In this document: one piece after another, positions 9,499-17,676 of the stretch | Position numbering within the stretch: position 1 is the stretch's first letter | How the letters are laid out: each line of letters starts with the position of its first letter | From: HXMU1420-13 sp965601825 | GTDB taxonomy: Bacteria; Bacteroidota; Rhodothermia; Balneolales; Balneolaceae | DNA length: 64,000 nt | Assembly (NCBI GenBank): GCA_965601825.1 | Contig: OZ271839.1 | Location: 1 to 64,000, forward strand | Reading direction: 5' to 3' | The notes under the pieces: generated by a model | The model's input: the letters and a program-made list of their open reading frames with translations, nothing else | What the model was told of the DNA's origin: nothing | The model's database searches: none | Translations under genes and position numbers: made by a program

Positions 9499-10605
9499 AG
9501 TCTCATTTTCTTCTTCAACTTCATTAATAGGTAATTTAATACCCATTTTTTCAGCTCGTTTAGCCCACTGTTCTCTGGCTAGTTTTTGCATGTCTTCGAT
9601 AGCATCGATTTCATCAACGATTTCAATTCCCAGCAGAGTTTCGATCACATCTTCCATGGTTACTACGCCGGAAAGACCGCCATACTCATCAACTACAACG
9701 GCAATATGTTCCTGCTTTTCAATCAACCTTTGAAGTAACACTTTCACAGAAACTGTTTCAGGAACAATCAACACATCTCGTTGAATTGTTTTAAGAACAG
9801 CTTCTCCATTTCCCTCTGACAGTTGTTCATAGAGATCCGTCTTCAGGATGTAACCCGTAATGTCTTCTTCATTCTGGCTAAAAATTGGAAATCTCGATAC
9901 ACGAAGCATTTCCTTTTCATTAAGCGCCTCTTGAATTGTAGTTGAATCAGAAAACTTCATCACCACAATACGAGGAGTCATAATGTCTTTCACTTTAAGT
10001 GAACTGAAGCGAATTAGGTTTTTAAAAATATTCGATTCCCCTTCTTCAAATATTCCTTCCTGCAGTCCCTGATCCGCCATAGCAGAAAATTCTTCTCGAC
10101 TGATACTTGGCTCTTTTGAATCCGGGTTGATGATCTTGGTAATGAACTCAGATAGTTTTACAAATGGGTATGTGAGAATAATCAGTGTAGAGATAATTCG
10201 AGCTGATCCTGCTGCCATTCCTTTCCAGAAAGTAGCACCAAGTGTTTTTGGGATAATTTCAGATAAAACCAATATCAGTAAAGTTAGGACGGCAGAAACA
10301 ATACTTAGATAAGCATCACCAAATACAATTAACGCTTGTGCACCTACTCCGGCAGCACCAACTGTATGTGCAATAGTGTTCAAAGTTAAAATCGCCGAAA
10401 GTGGCCGATCAATATCTTCTTTCAGCTTCTTTAATAAAGCACCAACTTTTGGTTGTTCTTGCTCTTTTAGCACAACATATGATGGTGTTATTGACAGCAA
10501 TACTGCTTCAAGAATCGAACAAAGAAACGATACTCCAAGGGCCAATGACAGATAAAAAAGTAGTAATCCCATATGGCCTAAAAATAGGACTATTCTTGAA
10601 ATCAC
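9484..10605 (-). CDS. CNNM (DUF21)/CBS-pair membrane protein, CorC/HlyC-like
   Basis: Inner-membrane protein of the family that includes CorC and CorB, which are implicated in Mg2+ or Co2+ transport or efflux; function here is inferred. Residues of about 10-170 form the DUF21 transmembrane domain (LSLALGVSFLCSILEAVLLS, with NTIAHTVGAAGVGAQA and LILVLSEIIPKTLG). Residues of about 205-335 form two CBS domains (VKDIMTPR, then VVDEYGGLSGVVTMEDVIETLLG). Most relatives continue into a CorC_HlyC domain of about 80 residues. Here the protein ends soon after the second CBS domain in an acidic tail (NEVEEENETSEEE), so this is the short form. Cytosolic nucleotide or Mg-ATP binding to the CBS pair is usual for the family. 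Its last 15 bp overlap lysC. Confidence 0.9.
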   Translation of the reverse strand: MISRIVLFLGHMGLLLFYLSLALGVSFLCSILEAVLLSITPSYVVLKEQEQPKVGALLKKLKEDIDRPLSAILTLNTIAHTVGAAGVGAQALIVFGDAYLSIVSAVLTLLILVLSEIIPKTLGATFWKGMAAGSARIISTLIILTYPFVKLSEFITKIINPDSKEPSISREEFSAMADQGLQEGIFEEGESNIFKNLIRFSSLKVKDIMTPRIVVMKFSDSTTIQEALNEKEMLRVSRFPIFSQNEEDITGYILKTDLYEQLSEGNGEAVLKTIQRDVLIVPETVSVKVLLQRLIEKQEHIAVVVDEYGGLSGVVTMEDVIETLLGIEIVDEIDAIEDMQKLAREQWAKRAEKMGIKLPINEVEEENETSEEE

Positions 10606-10684
10606 CTTATTAAAGTTTTTATTGTTTCTGGAAGAAATATGAAGCTATCTTTGAGGCCATTTTAATTCAGATTCCTTGCCATAA

Positions 10685-12640
10685 ATGCTCGCTCTTGAAC
10701 AAATAACGCTAAATCTGAGTGATCGTGTCTTACTTGATAAAGTGAGCACCATCATCAATCCCGGAGAGCGGATTGGTTTAGTGGGTCCAAACGGAGCGGG
10801 AAAATCAACGCTGCTCAAAATAATTATGAAATTGAGAGAGTCTGATGGCGGCTCAATTATTTTGACCAGCTCTGAAACATTGGGGTATTTACCTCAAGAT
10901 GGTGTTGATCCGGATTTTACTCTAACCGTAATTGAAGAAGTTGAAACTGCGTTCTCTGAGCTTTTCAATCTTGAGATGCAGGTAAAAGAGGTACAAGAGA
11001 AGCTTGCTCATGTAGATCATGAAACTGATGAGTATACAAAACTTCTTGAGCGCTATGGCTCACTTCAAACTCAATTAGAAACATCGGGTCTATATTCTCT
11101 TAGATCGGAAATCGAGAAAGTCTTGATGGGATTAGGGTTTTCTGAATCAGATTTTGATAGATCAACTTCTGAGTTTAGTGGTGGCTGGTTAATGCGGATT
11201 GCATTGGCAAAACTTCTGCTTCGAAAGCCAACCTATCTTTTGTTGGATGAGCCAACCAATCACCTTGATATTGAATCACTTCAATGGATGGAAAACTTTT
11301 TAAAATCTTATGAAGGTGCAGTGATAGTTGTTTCTCATGATCGAGCATTTTTAGACATGCTTACGACGAGAACCTTAGCAATCCGTCGTGGCAAAATGAG
11401 TGATTACTCAGGTAATTATTCTTTCTATGAGAGAAAATGGGAGGAAGAAAGAGAGCTTCTTATTAATGCACAGAAAAATCAGGAAAAGCAGCTTAAAGAC
11501 ACTCAGGAGTTTATTGATCGATTTCGATATAAAGCTACCAAAGCACGACAGGTTCAAAGTAGAGTAAAACAGCTTGAAAAAGTTGAAATGATTGAAGTAG
11601 AAGACGATTTAGCTTCTGTTTCATTCCGATTTCCTGAACCTGAAAGAAGTGGCCAAGTTGTGATGAATCTTGATCAGGTTACTAAAAGCTATGGCGACAA
11701 TACTGTCTTTGAAAGTCTCGATTTTGAAGTTGAACGTGGGGATAAATTTGCAGTAGTCGGACCTAATGGCGCAGGTAAATCAACCTTGATAAGAATACTC
11801 TCCGGGAACGAGCCTATACAAGCCGGAATTAGAAAAATTGGCCATAAAGTAACGCACTCATACTTTGCACAGCATCAGGCCGAGGACTTAGATCTAAAAA
11901 TGGATCCATTGGAGATCATGTTACAAGCCGGTTCTGGTGAAAAGGAAAGTAGACTCAGGAATATTTTAGGTTGTTTCCTATTTACTGGTGATGATGTCTT
12001 CAAGAAAGTTAAAGTGCTATCTGGTGGAGAAAAAAGTCGATTAGCTCTGGCAAAAATGCTCCTCTCACCTGCTAACTTTCTGATTTTTGATGAGCCTACC
12101 AACCACCTTGATATGAGTAGCAAAAATATCTTGCAGCAAGCTCTTCAACAGTATGAAGGTACTTGCATGATTGTTTCTCACGATCGGGCTTTTTTAGATC
12201 CTATAGTGAACAAAGTGCTTGAAATTCAACCAGGCCGGATTAAAACTTATCTTGGTAATGTTTCTTACTATCTGGATAAGAAGAAGGAAGAAGCGGCATT
12301 AGAAGACCAACGACAAACGACAGTTGATGAACGAGTTGAGGAAAATCAGCTTTCAAGAAAGGAGCAGCGTCGCCTTGAAGCTGAGAAACGAAATGAGTTG
12401 AATAAGAAAATTCGGCCTATCAAAAAGAAGCTTGAATCAGTAGAAAAAGTCATAGAAAAGAATGAGCTTCGTAAATCAGAAATCGAAGAGCTCATGACTA
12501 AAACCGATTTCTATGAGGATAATGAACAGGTAAAGAAAGTCACGTTAGAATACGAAAACATCAAAAAATCTCTTACCGACTTAATGTACAAATGGGAAGA
12601 ATATTCAATGCGAATTGAGGCGGTTGAAAGTGAATTATGA
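10685..12640 (+). CDS. ABC-F family ATPase (Uup/YheS-like ribosome-associated protein)
   Basis: Soluble protein with two ABC domains and no membrane segments, as in ABC-F translation factors that act at the ribosomal E site. Domain 1: Walker A GPNGAGKST at residues 34-42, signature FSGGWLMRIALAKLL, Walker B LLLDEPTNHLD. The inter-domain linker (ABC_tran_Xtn, QEFIDRFRYKATKARQVQSR) lies at about 270-300. Domain 2: GPNGAGKST, LSGGEKSRLALAKMLL and LIFDEPTNHLD. The C-terminal 110 or so residues are a highly charged coiled coil, as in Uup/YheS rather than EttA. Antibiotic protection versus a housekeeping role cannot be decided, but the core-genome context favours housekeeping. A dispersed AT-rich repeat begins 16 bp after the stop. 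Confidence 0.93.
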   Translation: MLALEQITLNLSDRVLLDKVSTIINPGERIGLVGPNGAGKSTLLKIIMKLRESDGGSIILTSSETLGYLPQDGVDPDFTLTVIEEVETAFSELFNLEMQVKEVQEKLAHVDHETDEYTKLLERYGSLQTQLETSGLYSLRSEIEKVLMGLGFSESDFDRSTSEFSGGWLMRIALAKLLLRKPTYLLLDEPTNHLDIESLQWMENFLKSYEGAVIVVSHDRAFLDMLTTRTLAIRRGKMSDYSGNYSFYERKWEEERELLINAQKNQEKQLKDTQEFIDRFRYKATKARQVQSRVKQLEKVEMIEVEDDLASVSFRFPEPERSGQVVMNLDQVTKSYGDNTVFESLDFEVERGDKFAVVGPNGAGKSTLIRILSGNEPIQAGIRKIGHKVTHSYFAQHQAEDLDLKMDPLEIMLQAGSGEKESRLRNILGCFLFTGDDVFKKVKVLSGGEKSRLALAKMLLSPANFLIFDEPTNHLDMSSKNILQQALQQYEGTCMIVSHDRAFLDPIVNKVLEIQPGRIKTYLGNVSYYLDKKKEEAALEDQRQTTVDERVEENQLSRKEQRRLEAEKRNELNKKIRPIKKKLESVEKVIEKNELRKSEIEELMTKTDFYEDNEQVKKVTLEYENIKKSLTDLMYKWEEYSMRIEAVESEL

Positions 12641-12656
12641 AGAGAAATTTTGAATG

Positions 12657-12683
12657 TTTGAATTATGAATTTTGAATTGATTT
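12657..12683 (+). repeat. 27-bp dispersed AT-rich repeat, copy 1
   Basis: A 27-base stretch starting TTTGAATTATGAATTTTG is identical to one at 56339-56365. It has a 7-bp internal rhythm (TTTGAAT, TATGAAT, TTTGAAT). The following CTAATTCTTAATTC at 12689-12702 is nearly the reverse complement of its start, so the element can fold back. It lies between the end of the ABC-F gene and the convergent glyoxalase-fold gene. Confidence 0.85.
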
Positions 12684-12689
12684 TATTGC

Positions 12690-12717
12690 TAATTCTTAAT
12701 TCTTAATTCTTAATTCT
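12690..12717 (+). repeat. Heptanucleotide tandem repeat, 4 x TAATTCT
   Basis: Four perfect head-to-tail copies of the 7-mer TAATTCT, directly following the 27-bp dispersed repeat and ending 10 bp before the stop codon of the convergent glyoxalase-fold gene. A variant array of the same unit is found at 32078-32112. Confidence 0.95.
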
Positions 12718-12727
12718 GCGAAGCGGC

Positions 12728-13153
12728 CTATTTAGCAAAAATTTGATTCTTATCCCCAAAGGCTTTGAATTCTAAAGCATTTCCTGATGGGTCGAGGAAA
12801 AACATTGTCGCCTGTTCACCCGGTTCTCCTTTGAAGCGAACATATGGTTCGATGATGAAATCAATTCCGGCTGCTTTTACTTTTTCTGCCAGACTTTCCC
12901 ATTCGTCCATTTCCAAGATCACACCAAAATGGCGAACTGGTACAGCTTTTTCATCCACGGCATTTTTTGCAGATTCACCGGCTTCTTCCGGACTTAAATG
13001 CGCTACCACTTGGTGTCCCCACATATTGAAGTCAATCCACTGGTCTGATGAGCGTCCCGTTGAGCAACCTAAAATCTCAGTATAAAACTTATAGGTTTCT
13101 TCTAAATCAATTACCGGGAATGCAAGGTGAAAAGGGTGAATGGATTCGCTCAT
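12728..13153 (-). CDS. VOC-family (glyoxalase/bleomycin resistance fold) protein
   Basis: Small cytosolic metalloenzyme-fold protein of the vicinal oxygen chelate superfamily (141 residues). The pattern is a paired beta-alpha-beta-beta-beta module: HPFHLAFPVIDLEETYKFYTEILG at the N-terminus and VRHFGVILEMDEWESLAEKV, then MFFLDPSGNALEFKAF, in the second half. Likely metal ligands are the first-strand His (FHLAF), the His in VRHFG and the Glu in NALEF. Sequence alone does not separate glyoxalase I, dioxygenase or resistance functions. The start is the ATG at 13153 (MSESIHPF); a TTG 27 bp upstream is a poorer choice. Only 45 bp separate it from the divergent hydrolase, so both promoters must share that interval. 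Confidence 0.88.
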   Translation of the reverse strand: MSESIHPFHLAFPVIDLEETYKFYTEILGCSTGRSSDQWIDFNMWGHQVVAHLSPEEAGESAKNAVDEKAVPVRHFGVILEMDEWESLAEKVKAAGIDFIIEPYVRFKGEPGEQATMFFLDPSGNALEFKAFGDKNQIFAK

Positions 13154-13198
13154 ATTTTGTTTTACTTTATTGTTTAACAACCCAATTATACCAACAAC

Positions 13199-13954
13199 AT
13201 GCCTTCAATAAAAGTACAGTTTACCGGAGCACTTGGCGAAACTTTAGCTGCTAAAATGGATACTCCAGATGGTGAAATCAAAGCATGCGCACTCTTTGCA
13301 CATTGTTTTACCTGTTCAAAAGATTTGAGGGCTGTTGGCAATATAACCTCCGCATTAGCAGAAGTTGGTATAGCCACTTTTCGTTTTGATTTCACTGGTT
13401 TAGGACAAAGTACAGGTGATTTTGCTGATACAAACTTCAGCTCTAATGTTGATGATCTGGTTGCTGCTGCGAAATTCATGGAGCAGGAATACGAATCACC
13501 GGCTATCTTAATAGGTCATTCGTTAGGAGGTGCTGCAGTTCTTCAGGCGGCGCATAGTATCCAGAGTGTGAAAGCTGTAGCTGTAATTGGAGCACCAGCA
13601 GAACCTGAACATGTAAAAGAAAACTTCAGCCTTAATCTGGATGAAATTGAAACTAAAGGAGAAGCCAGGGTTAGTTTAGCTGGCCGACCCTTCACCATCA
13701 AAAAGCAGTTTCTGGACGATTTGGATGAGGCTTCAATGAAATCATGCATCAACACTTTGGGACGAGCTTTGATCATCTTTCACTCTCCGATCGATAATAC
13801 CGTTGGAATAGAAAACGCACAAAAAATCTTCTTTGCTGCACGCCATCCACGAAGTTTTGTTTCTTTAGATAATGCCGATCATCTTCTTAGTGAGAAAGAA
13901 GACAGTATTTATGTTGGAAAAGTGCTTGGAGCATGGGCTGAAAGGTATATCTAG
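13199..13954 (+). CDS. Alpha/beta hydrolase
   Basis: Cytosolic serine hydrolase of 251 residues with no signal peptide. The catalytic triad is readable: nucleophile elbow GHSLGG with Ser at about residue 105, Asp in HSPIDNTVG, and His in NADHLL near the C-terminus. It resembles the N-terminal hydrolase half of two-domain hydrolase-OsmC proteins (LFAHCFTCSKDLRA, then FRFDFTGLGQSTGDF), but no OsmC domain follows. The substrate is unknown. The gene is divergent from the glyoxalase-fold gene by 45 bp. Its TAG stop runs straight into a 17-copy heptanucleotide array: the G of the stop is the first base of the first repeat. Confidence 0.9.
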   Translation: MPSIKVQFTGALGETLAAKMDTPDGEIKACALFAHCFTCSKDLRAVGNITSALAEVGIATFRFDFTGLGQSTGDFADTNFSSNVDDLVAAAKFMEQEYESPAILIGHSLGGAAVLQAAHSIQSVKAVAVIGAPAEPEHVKENFSLNLDEIETKGEARVSLAGRPFTIKKQFLDDLDEASMKSCINTLGRALIIFHSPIDNTVGIENAQKIFFAARHPRSFVSLDNADHLLSEKEDSIYVGKVLGAWAERYI

Positions 13955-14072
13955 TTGTGAGTTGTGAGTTGTGAGTTGTGAGTTGTGAGTTGTGAGTTGT
14001 GAGTTGTGAGTTGTGAGTTGTGAGTTGTGAGTTGTGAGTTGTGAGTTGTGAGTTGTGAGTTGTGAGTTGTGA
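13954..14072 (+). repeat. Heptanucleotide tandem repeat, 17 x GTTGTGA
   Basis: Exactly 119 bp made of 17 perfect copies of the 7-mer GTTGTGA with no substitutions. It begins on the last base of the hydrolase stop codon (TAG). The reading frames through it are low-complexity (TTHNSQL-type) and are not considered genes. The perfect copy identity implies recent expansion or ongoing homogenisation. Confidence 0.98.
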
Positions 14073-14088
14073 GAACATAGTTTAGTTA

Positions 14089-14116
14089 GACTCAAGACTC
14101 AAGACTCAAGACTCAA
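14089..14116 (+). repeat. Heptanucleotide tandem repeat, 4 x GACTCAA
   Basis: Four perfect copies of the 7-mer GACTCAA, lying 16 bp after the GTTGTGA array and upstream of the padR promoter. The unit is unrelated to the neighbouring array apart from its length. Confidence 0.97.
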
Positions 14117-14159
14117 GAAGAGTTAAAATATTAGCTTATAGAGATTATTTTTTGATCAC

Positions 14160-14188
14160 TTGACATACATTGAACTTCTAGGTATATT
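14160..14188 (+). promoter_or_regulatory. Sigma-70-like promoter with overlapping palindrome for the padR-permease pair
   Basis: TTGACA at 14160-14165, a 17-bp spacer, and TATATT at 14183-14188. The -10 region overlaps the palindrome GTATA-T-TATAC at 14182-14192, a plausible autoregulatory operator for the PadR protein whose ATG is at 14204. The promoter call rests on consensus match alone. Confidence 0.6.
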
Positions 14189-14203
14189 ATACATAGAACA
14201 TCA

Positions 14204-14563
14204 ATGCATAAAGGTCCTATGCTATCAAAAGAACTTATGGCTGCTTCAACTCGGCCACTTATACTTTCCATTCTTAGACGAGGAGAAAGTTATGGTTATC
14301 AGATTATTCAAGATGTAAAGCACCTTTCTGGTGGTGATCTCGAATGGTCGGATGGTATGCTTTATCCGGTTTTGCACAAACTTCAAAAAGAGGGATTTAT
14401 TGAATCTTCTTGGCAAAAGTCGGAAGAAGGCCGAAAACGAAAGTATTACTCGATTACTGAAGCAGGTTTAGCGGAATTGGAGACAGCGAAAAATCAATGG
14501 TTCAGTATTCATGAGGTTCTTGAACAGGTTTGGGGACCAACCCCGGAATGGGCTACAAAATAA
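14204..14563 (+). CDS. PadR-family transcriptional regulator
   Basis: Winged-helix repressor of 119 residues. The PadR pattern is clear: STRPLILSILRRGESYGYQI in the first helices, then WSDGMLYPVLHKLQKEGFIES as recognition helix and wing, and GRKRKYYSITEAGLAEL at the end. Short-form PadR proteins of this type commonly sit directly upstream of membrane transporter genes that they repress. Here a permease gene follows 11 bp later. An ATG at 14219 (MLSKEL) is an alternative start. A consensus sigma-70 promoter with a palindrome lies immediately upstream and suggests autoregulation. The inducing ligand is unknown. Confidence 0.93.
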   Translation: MHKGPMLSKELMAASTRPLILSILRRGESYGYQIIQDVKHLSGGDLEWSDGMLYPVLHKLQKEGFIESSWQKSEEGRKRKYYSITEAGLAELETAKNQWFSIHEVLEQVWGPTPEWATK

Positions 14564-14574
14564 GTGGAGAGACT

Positions 14575-17229
14575 ATGTTTGACTTAGAAAACAGTATTCA
14601 AGAGTGGAAACGGAGTTTGAGAAAAAATTCCTACTTCGAAGATGGTGATATTGAAGAATTGGAATCTCATATCAGGGACAGAGTTAAGGATCTGATAGAT
14701 CAGGGACTTCATGATGAGCTAGCTTTTGATAAGGCTATTCAGGAAATCGGAAAGCCAGAAGAAATGGCGACCGAATATCACAAAACATCTACTACAAAAG
14801 CCTATATAGATACTCCATCAGGAATGAATTGGGGGATATTTGGGAACTTCATCAAAATAGCACGCCGTAATCTGCTTAAAAATAAACTGTATGCCGGGCT
14901 AAATATCCTTGGGTTGGTAGTAGGCATTTCCTGTTGCATTTTGATTTATTTGTTCATCCAAAATGAGATGAACTACGATGCTTTCTATGATGACTCAGAT
15001 CAAATTCATAAAGTAGTTCGTTGGATGGAACGTCAGGATGGAAGTCGTGATGCCGTCGGAATTACATCGGCTCCTTTCCAGGGAACCCTTGAATCTGATT
15101 TTTCTGATATGATTGAAATGGCCACTCAGATCATGCCGGGAGATGGAGTTGTTACCATTGGTGATAATAATTTCCGGGAAGATCGTATGTACAGTGCCGA
15201 CAAAGATTTCTTTAAAGTGTTTTCTTATCCCTTTTTAGAAGGGAATCCAGAAGATGCATTAACACGCCCAAGTACCGTTGTTTTATCCAAAGAAACAGCC
15301 ATTAAATATTTTGGGAATCAACCGGCACTTGGTCAATCTTTCATGATTGATGGTGAAGCAATGTATGAAGTAACTGGTGTTTTTGAGATACCAGATGGAG
15401 GCAATTCCCATCTAGATTTCGATTTGGTTCTCAGCATGAAAACTTTCGAAGATCTTCGATTTTACCGGGAATGGGGATGGAATTCCATGCATACGTATAT
15501 CAAACTTGCCCCGAATGTTGATGTAGCTGATTTGAATGCCCAGTTACCTGCTTTCACAGATAAATATCTCGCCGATAATATGGCGACGAGTAATAGAAGA
15601 ATTGATATCATTCTTATCCCTTTATCTGAAGTTTACTTTGCCAATTATTTAAGCTTTGATTGGCAAATTGAACACGGTAATAAAACAGTGATTTTCATTT
15701 TTGGTATAGTAGCTGCTTTGGTCATCATAGTTGCAGGTATCAATTTTATAAATCTTGCTACCGCACGTTCTGTTAGCAGATCCAAAGAAATTGGAGTTCG
15801 GAAAACACTTGGAGCCAAACGGAATAATTTATTTTTCCAGTTTATGGCTGAGTCTTTGTTCATTACTGCATTGGCCGGACTAATCTCCTATCTGGTAGTT
15901 TATTTCACACTCCCGTATTTCGAGTCTTTAATAGGAACTGCTATTACTATCAGTCTTTTTTCACCTGAATTAATTCTGATGGTTCTAGGAATTTTATTGA
16001 TCACTGGAATTCTTGCGGGAATTTATCCAGCCCTTTTTCTCTCATCATTTGAACCTATTAAAGCTTTAAAAGAGAAAATCAATTTTGGAACCTCACAACT
16101 TGTGGTTCGAAAAGGCCTGATAGTTTTTCAATTTGCAATCTCAAGTTTGTTAATCATTGGAGTGACCATTATTAATAAACAGCTTGATTTCATTTCCAAT
16201 AAATCTTTGGGATTTCAACCTGAACAATTGATTGACATCACAATTAATAATGGGGAAATCAGAGAAAACTTCACGGCTTTTACAGAACAGTTAGAAAACG
16301 TTCCTGGTGTTGAAATATCCAGTGCAATGTCGGGGACTCCCGGCGGTTTCTTCGATAATTATTCATTTACAGTCGAGGGAAATTCCGATGATCCAACGAT
16401 TCTGAATACACTATTTATCGATGAGAATTTTTCAGAAATTTTCGATCTGGATTTTGTAACAGGCCGCGATTTTAATAATGAATTCGGAACTGACGCGAAT
16501 GAAGCAATCATCATTAATGAAGTAGCAGCAGGGTTACTTGGCTGGACACCAGAAGAAGCTATTGGCAAGCAACTCACAAACTTATTCATTGAAGATGAGT
16601 TGCCACGAACTGTTATTGGAGTGGTGGAGAATTTCCACTATCAGTCGTTACATTCAGAAATCGGACCTTTGGCTGTATCGATGGCACAAGATCATCGGCA
16701 ATTACTGGTAAAAGTGAATACTGAAAATATCTCCCAGACTTTGTTTGGAATCGAAGAAGTATGGAATCAGTTTTCCAGCCTATACCCCATCGAGTATACT
16801 TTCATTGATCAGCAATTTGCTCAGCTTTATGAAAGTGATGTCCGTCAGCGAAAAATCTTTATGATCTTTTCCATTGTTGCCATTCTGATTGCATGCCTTG
16901 GCTTATTTGGATTAACTACCTTCAACGCAGAGAAGCGAAGCAAAGAAATCGGTTTAAGAAAGATTCTGGGAGCTAGTGTTCAAAGCCTGTTAATTGTATT
17001 CAACAAAGAGATATTTACCATCATCGGTTTCTCCTTTTTGATAGCTACTCCAATCACTTATCTATTGATTGAGCAATGGTTGGCGAATTTTGCCTATAGA
17101 GTTGATAATGGACTGATCAATTATGCAATTGCCTTATCGATCATCATCACTTTAGCGGTGATTACGATTAGTTATCAGACGATGAAAGTTTCGTACTCTA
17201 ATCCAATTGATAGTTTAAAGGATGAGTAG
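14575..17229 (+). CDS. FtsX/MacB-type ABC permease with PadR-associated N-terminal prefix domain
   Basis: Inner-membrane protein of 884 residues. Residues 1-80 form a charged helical prefix domain (IQEWKRSLRKNSYFEDGDIEELESHI) typical of permeases paired with PadR regulators. Then come two MacB-periplasmic-core plus FtsX units. The first transmembrane helix is at about 105-127 (LNILGLVVGISCCILIYLF). Three helices lie at about 375-500, with the FtsX motif SRSKEIGVRKTLGAKRNNLF. A second periplasmic domain is followed by three final helices with the matching motif EKRSKEIGLRKILGASV. No ATPase gene is adjacent, so this is an orphan permease resembling the ADOP type. A good Shine-Dalgarno (GTGGAGAG) precedes the ATG at 14575, which decides it over an ATG at 14530 that overlaps padR. 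Confidence 0.9.
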   Translation: MFDLENSIQEWKRSLRKNSYFEDGDIEELESHIRDRVKDLIDQGLHDELAFDKAIQEIGKPEEMATEYHKTSTTKAYIDTPSGMNWGIFGNFIKIARRNLLKNKLYAGLNILGLVVGISCCILIYLFIQNEMNYDAFYDDSDQIHKVVRWMERQDGSRDAVGITSAPFQGTLESDFSDMIEMATQIMPGDGVVTIGDNNFREDRMYSADKDFFKVFSYPFLEGNPEDALTRPSTVVLSKETAIKYFGNQPALGQSFMIDGEAMYEVTGVFEIPDGGNSHLDFDLVLSMKTFEDLRFYREWGWNSMHTYIKLAPNVDVADLNAQLPAFTDKYLADNMATSNRRIDIILIPLSEVYFANYLSFDWQIEHGNKTVIFIFGIVAALVIIVAGINFINLATARSVSRSKEIGVRKTLGAKRNNLFFQFMAESLFITALAGLISYLVVYFTLPYFESLIGTAITISLFSPELILMVLGILLITGILAGIYPALFLSSFEPIKALKEKINFGTSQLVVRKGLIVFQFAISSLLIIGVTIINKQLDFISNKSLGFQPEQLIDITINNGEIRENFTAFTEQLENVPGVEISSAMSGTPGGFFDNYSFTVEGNSDDPTILNTLFIDENFSEIFDLDFVTGRDFNNEFGTDANEAIIINEVAAGLLGWTPEEAIGKQLTNLFIEDELPRTVIGVVENFHYQSLHSEIGPLAVSMAQDHRQLLVKVNTENISQTLFGIEEVWNQFSSLYPIEYTFIDQQFAQLYESDVRQRKIFMIFSIVAILIACLGLFGLTTFNAEKRSKEIGLRKILGASVQSLLIVFNKEIFTIIGFSFLIATPITYLLIEQWLANFAYRVDNGLINYAIALSIIITLAVITISYQTMKVSYSNPIDSLKDE

Positions 17230-17232
17230 GAA

Positions 17233-17676
17233 TTAAAACTTCTTACTTTCTTTTACGGCCAGCTGATCTACGCGCTCGTTGAGTTCAATGCCAACGTGCG
17301 CCTTCACTTTCACCCAATTTACTTCGTGTGGTTCCATAGCTTTTAGCATTTGCTCCCAGAGCTCTCTGTTTTCTACAGGTTTTTTATCCGCTTTTCGCCA
17401 CCCTTTTTTCTGCCAGTTTTCTATCCAACCTTTGGTCATGGCATTTATGATAAGTGCGCTATCACTATGAATGGAAACTGTACATGGTTTATTTAATGCT
17501 TTAAGAGCTTCAATCACAGCCTGCATTTCCATTCTGTTGTTAGTGGTTTGTGCGTCACCACCGGATAGTACCTTTTCCTTCCCATTCCAAATGAGGATAG
17601 CTCCCCAACCTCCCGGACCCGGATTTCCGGAACAGGCACCGTCAGTATAAACCGTAATTTCAGGCTTTTTAGACAT
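17233..17676 (-). CDS. rnhA: Ribonuclease HI
   Basis: Endonuclease that removes the RNA strand of RNA:DNA hybrids. The 147-residue protein carries the catalytic carboxylates: Asp in YTDGACSGNPGPGG near the N-terminus, Glu in NNRMEMQAV, Asp in IHSDSALI, and Asp in NERVDQLA. The conserved His is retained in VKAHVG, with Ala replacing the usual Gly before it. The basic handle region (WIENWQKKGWRKADKKPV) is present, as in E. coli RNase HI. Its start overlaps the end of pyrF by 8 bp, indicating translational coupling. It ends 3 bp from the stop of the convergent permease gene. Confidence 0.96.
   Translation of the reverse strand: MSKKPEITVYTDGACSGNPGPGGWGAILIWNGKEKVLSGGDAQTTNNRMEMQAVIEALKALNKPCTVSIHSDSALIINAMTKGWIENWQKKGWRKADKKPVENRELWEQMLKAMEPHEVNWVKVKAHVGIELNERVDQLAVKESKKF

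Noticed and set aside
13865..14095. Open minus-strand frame encoding a Thr/His/Asn/Ser/Gln/Leu heptapeptide repeat across the GTTGTGA array
   Set aside because: It is only the translation of a perfect 7-bp tandem array, which is open in several frames; no start signal and no conserved domain.
13954..14116. CRISPR array
   Set aside because: Units are 7 bp, contiguous and without spacers; no cas genes anywhere in the window.
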